The notes under the pieces were generated by a model. That model was not told where the DNA came from and searched no databases. It worked only from the letters and a program-made list of their open reading frames with translations. From the NCBI GenBank assembly GCA_003562535.1, contig PWUP01000362.1, positions 1 through 5,711 on the forward strand: DNA of 5,711 bases, read 5' to 3'. Position numbers and translations under genes: made by a program. This stretch comes from Gammaproteobacteria bacterium. Its GTDB lineage: Bacteria; Pseudomonadota; Gammaproteobacteria; Competibacterales; Competibacteraceae. Shown here piece by piece: positions 5,353-5,711 of the stretch (positions are counted from its first letter, which is position 1; every line of letters starts with the position of its first letter).

Positions 5353-5711
5353 CCCACCCGTCTCATCTTTGGAACCGATCACATAGAATGGGCTGGAGCG
5401 AGCGCGTTGCCAGTCCTCGCGCCATTGATCGAGTGAATCATAGCCGTTCGCATCCAGAGCAAACTGGGCGCGAAACCGCTTGCGGCTGCCAAAACACAGG
5501 CGCACCACATCCGCCTCACGGTCCGCCTTCAGTTGTGCTAAACGATCACGCAGCATGGTGAGCCGACGTTGCTTGTGATGGCGCTTGTTGAGCAGACGCT
5601 TTTTGCGTTCTGCACACGCCTCACGGGCAATGTGATCGTTGAGGCGTTTGATGACCTTCTCGGCCTTGTTGATGCGTTCCTCAGCGGCGTTAATCAATCC
5701 ATCGCGGCGCT
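5335..5711. mobile_element. Remnant of an IS200/IS605-type (TnpB-bearing) element
   Basis: This is inferred solely from the TnpB-related fragment. No TnpA, no palindromic element end and no target-site duplication is in view, and the element continues beyond the right edge. Its left limit falls inside tnpB, so the present boundary is a deletion or recombination point, not an insertion end. Confidence 0.5.
5350..5711 (-). pseudogene. TnpB-related transposon protein, fragment (5' end outside window, 3' part deleted)
   Basis: On the minus strand the frame is open from the right edge (RRDGLINAAEERINKAEK...) and continues to a stop at 5335-5337. The last few residues (CHGLA) probably read into pglZ DNA. 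The basic, coiled-coil-like stretch (KVIKRLNDH...RKKRLLNKRHHKQRRLTMLRDRLAQL) is followed by VVRLCFGSRKRFRAQF, NGYDSLDQWREDWQRARSS and YVIGSKDETGGC. These match the N-terminal half of TnpB-related proteins of IS200/IS605-type elements (RNA-guided nuclease relatives) as I recall them. The RuvC-like catalytic half that should follow is absent, because the sequence switches to inverted pglZ at about 5347-5356. No IS end or target duplication is visible at the junction. The TTG at 5697 is not the real start, since the frame stays open upstream of it. Confidence 0.8.

Noticed and set aside
5353..5436. Plus-strand continuation of the pglZ frame after the junction (ending APLIE)
   Set aside because: After SGQTV the text no longer follows the PglZ family. 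It is the reverse complement of the TnpB-related sequence and is not a natural C-terminus.
4512..5711. A functional BREX system
   Set aside because: Only pglZ is represented, it is broken in three ways, and no other BREX component is present in the window.

Overview
The window looks like accessory-flavoured chromosomal DNA from a proteobacterium. A gammaproteobacterium is my best guess, with low confidence. The grounds are moderate G+C content, a REP-like repeat with CCCTCTCCC/GGGAGAGGG arms of a kind common in proteobacterial intergenic DNA, and the look of the proteins. No rRNA, tRNA or lineage-marker gene is present to settle it.

Layout from left to right. Positions 103-1608 (minus) hold an intact YbjT-like atypical SDR protein with a C-terminal DUF2867 domain. 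Positions 1655-1768 (plus) hold a compact small-RNA gene: a near-consensus sigma70 promoter, about 78 transcribed bases folding into three hairpins, two CTCCTCC motifs (one presented as a loop), and a strong intrinsic terminator. Positions 1876-3105 (minus) encode an intact class III PLP aminotransferase of the acetylornithine/succinylornithine type (ArgD/AstC). Positions 3112-3426 are intergenic and carry two REP-like GC-rich hairpins. Positions 3427-4263 (minus) encode an intact 278-residue conserved protein of unknown function.

The right end is decayed. From about 4512 to 5350 (plus) lies a fragment of a PglZ-domain protein, the alkaline-phosphatase-like component of BREX phage-defence systems. 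It lacks its N-terminal region, carries a frameshift explained by a 4-bp tandem duplication (CCAC twice, 5255-5262), and is cut off just before its last metal-binding motif. The cut joins it directly to a fragment of a TnpB-related transposon protein on the opposite strand (5350-5711), which itself lacks its 3' part and runs off the window. This is a rearrangement junction between a dead defence gene and a dead mobile element.

The genes do not form one pathway. The three intact minus-strand genes are widely spaced and probably transcribed separately. The most novel item is the C-rich small RNA at 1691-1768, whose loop is complementary to Shine-Dalgarno sequences and suggests a post-transcriptional regulator acting on many mRNAs.
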